Source: an uncultured Eubacteriales bacterium
GTDB taxonomy: Bacteria; Bacillota; Clostridia; Christensenellales; CAG-314
Assembly (NCBI GenBank): GCA_900546875.1
Contig: URET01000063.1
Span: 1-5,138, forward strand
Direction: 5' to 3'
DNA: 5,138 nt
Shown: one piece after another, positions 4,859 through 5,138 of the stretch
Position numbering within the stretch: the first letter of the stretch is position 1
Layout of the letters: every line of letters starts with the position of its first letter
The notes under the pieces: model-generated
What the model saw: the letters and a program-made list of their open reading frames with translations, nothing else
Databases searched by the model: none
Told to the model about the DNA's origin: nothing
Translations under genes and position numbers: made by a program

Positions 4859-5032
4859 CTACTCGGACGCTAAAAATCCCGGATTTCCGGGCTTTTTCTG
4901 CAAATCCTTTACAATGAGTTTCTCAATCTTTTTATGGATTGTATCGGTTGCCTTTTCACTCGGCAACGCTTGAACAAGATAGGTGATTTTCCCTATTTTG
5001 CGTTCGGTTGTAATTGTCTGTTTTTTATCCAT
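4859..5032 (-). CDS. tnpW: TnpW-like transposon-encoded protein
   Basis: A 57-residue basic soluble protein. MDKKQTITTERKIGKITYLV, with the pattern polar tail, RKIGxxTY and a hydrophobic strand, then DTIHKKIEKLI, resembles the TnpW family of small proteins found in Tn4451-like and other clostridial elements; its biochemical role is not established. The ATG at 5032 is preceded by AAAAGGAGG (5041-5049 on the reverse strand) with 8 bases of spacing; the frame is open further upstream to a TTG at 5083 but without a site. It lies 77 bp upstream of the recombinase on the same strand. Its last codons (KKPGNPGF, before ASE and stop) are formed by an intrinsic terminator hairpin, so termination and translation compete for the same bases. 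Confidence 0.75.
   Translation of the reverse strand: MDKKQTITTERKIGKITYLVQALPSEKATDTIHKKIEKLIVKDLQKKPGNPGFLASE
4872..4897 (-). terminator. Intrinsic terminator inside the 3' end of the tnpW-like gene
   Basis: CCCGG (4878-4882) and CCGGG (4887-4891) pair across four bases, flanked by AAAAA (4872-4876) and TTTTT (4893-4897). Read on the reverse strand the hairpin is followed by A and five T residues, and on the forward strand by C and five T residues, so it can end transcription both ways. It lies upstream of the tnpW stop codon (4859-4861), unlike an ordinary terminator. It would separate tnpW transcription from the recombinase unless ribosomes prevent the hairpin from forming. Confidence 0.75.
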
Positions 5033-5138
5033 TAGAAAAACCTCCTTTTCCTGTATGGATAAACTATATTCGTCAAAAGGCAAAAACGGGCGGTTGTTAG
5101 CTGCAACCTCACGGGAGTTTCACCCCGGCCCATGCTTA
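5032..5138 (-). CDS. Tail of a frame entering from the window edge, doubtful gene
   Basis: A reverse-strand frame open to the window edge ends in TAA overlapping the tnpW ATG as TAATG. An internal ATG at 5133 would give 33 residues, opening MGRGETPVRLQLTTARFCLL and ending in a basic stretch, RKRRFF. The TAATG overlap would suit translational coupling to tnpW. Against a real gene, tnpW has its own strong ribosome binding site, the composition is odd (Arg/Thr/Leu-rich), and the same bases form hairpins at 5092-5127. I do not recognise a family. Confidence 0.25.
   Translation of the reverse strand, partial: SMGRGETPVRLQLTTARFCLLTNIVYPYRKRRFF
5092..5127. repeat. Two adjacent hairpins upstream of the tnpW-like gene
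   Basis: GGTTG (5092-5096) pairs with CAACC (5104-5108) over 7 bases, and CGGG (5112-5115) pairs with CCCG (5124-5127), with a further wobble pair possible in the reverse-strand RNA. They sit 60-95 bases upstream of the tnpW start and would lie in its transcript leader if the promoter is beyond the window. Confidence 0.4.

Larger units (their letters stand above)
3101..5138 (-). mobile_element. One end of a second, recombinase-bearing element (continues beyond the window)
   Basis: From about 3101 the coding strand switches, GC content rises visibly and codon choice changes (for example GCG, CGC and CCG become common on the coding strand). The recombinase lies at the extreme end with its stop codon within about 10 bp of the junction, an arrangement known from Tn5397, where tndX sits at the element end. 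A TnpW-like gene precedes it. The remaining cargo and the other end are outside the window. Confidence 0.7.

Overview
The window looks like accessory DNA from a low-GC Firmicute, most likely a gut-type member of the class Clostridia. The evidence is strong AGGAGG ribosome binding sites ahead of most genes, AT-rich coding sequence on the left, and families typical of clostridial integrative elements: DUF6809, MobC, MOBP relaxase, large serine recombinases and TnpW. Family calls come from reading the translations, with no database search. No chromosomal housekeeping gene is visible.

Left and centre (1 to about 3100, + strand, AT-rich) read as a small integrative mobilizable element. A DUF6809-like gene (33-284) ends in a strong terminator (311-348). 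A gene-free stretch (349-827) follows, holding four inverted repeats and a diverged 48-bp direct repeat. Next come a small winged-helix protein (828-1109), a hairpin-rich stretch that is a good oriT candidate (1249-1351), mobC, a relaxase gene overlapping mobC, a 73-residue unknown, and the first 61 codons of a large serine recombinase. mobC appears to have lost its ATG: the conserved N-terminus begins at an ATA placed correctly after an AGGAGG.

Right (about 3101 to 5138, - strand, visibly richer in GC) is one end of a second element. It carries an intact 557-residue TnpX/TndX-type serine recombinase, an IR-overlapped promoter candidate, a TnpW-like gene whose last codons contain an intrinsic terminator, and the tail of another frame running off the window edge.

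The main story is nesting. The first element's recombinase is cut just after its conserved DDGFSG motif, and the second element's recombinase stop codon lies within about 10 bp of the break. The likely explanation is that the second element integrated into the first element's recombinase gene. That would leave the first element able to be mobilized only if MobC is still made, and unable to excise by its own recombinase. The rest of the broken gene should lie beyond the far end of the second element, outside this window. A metagenomic assembly chimera is the main alternative.
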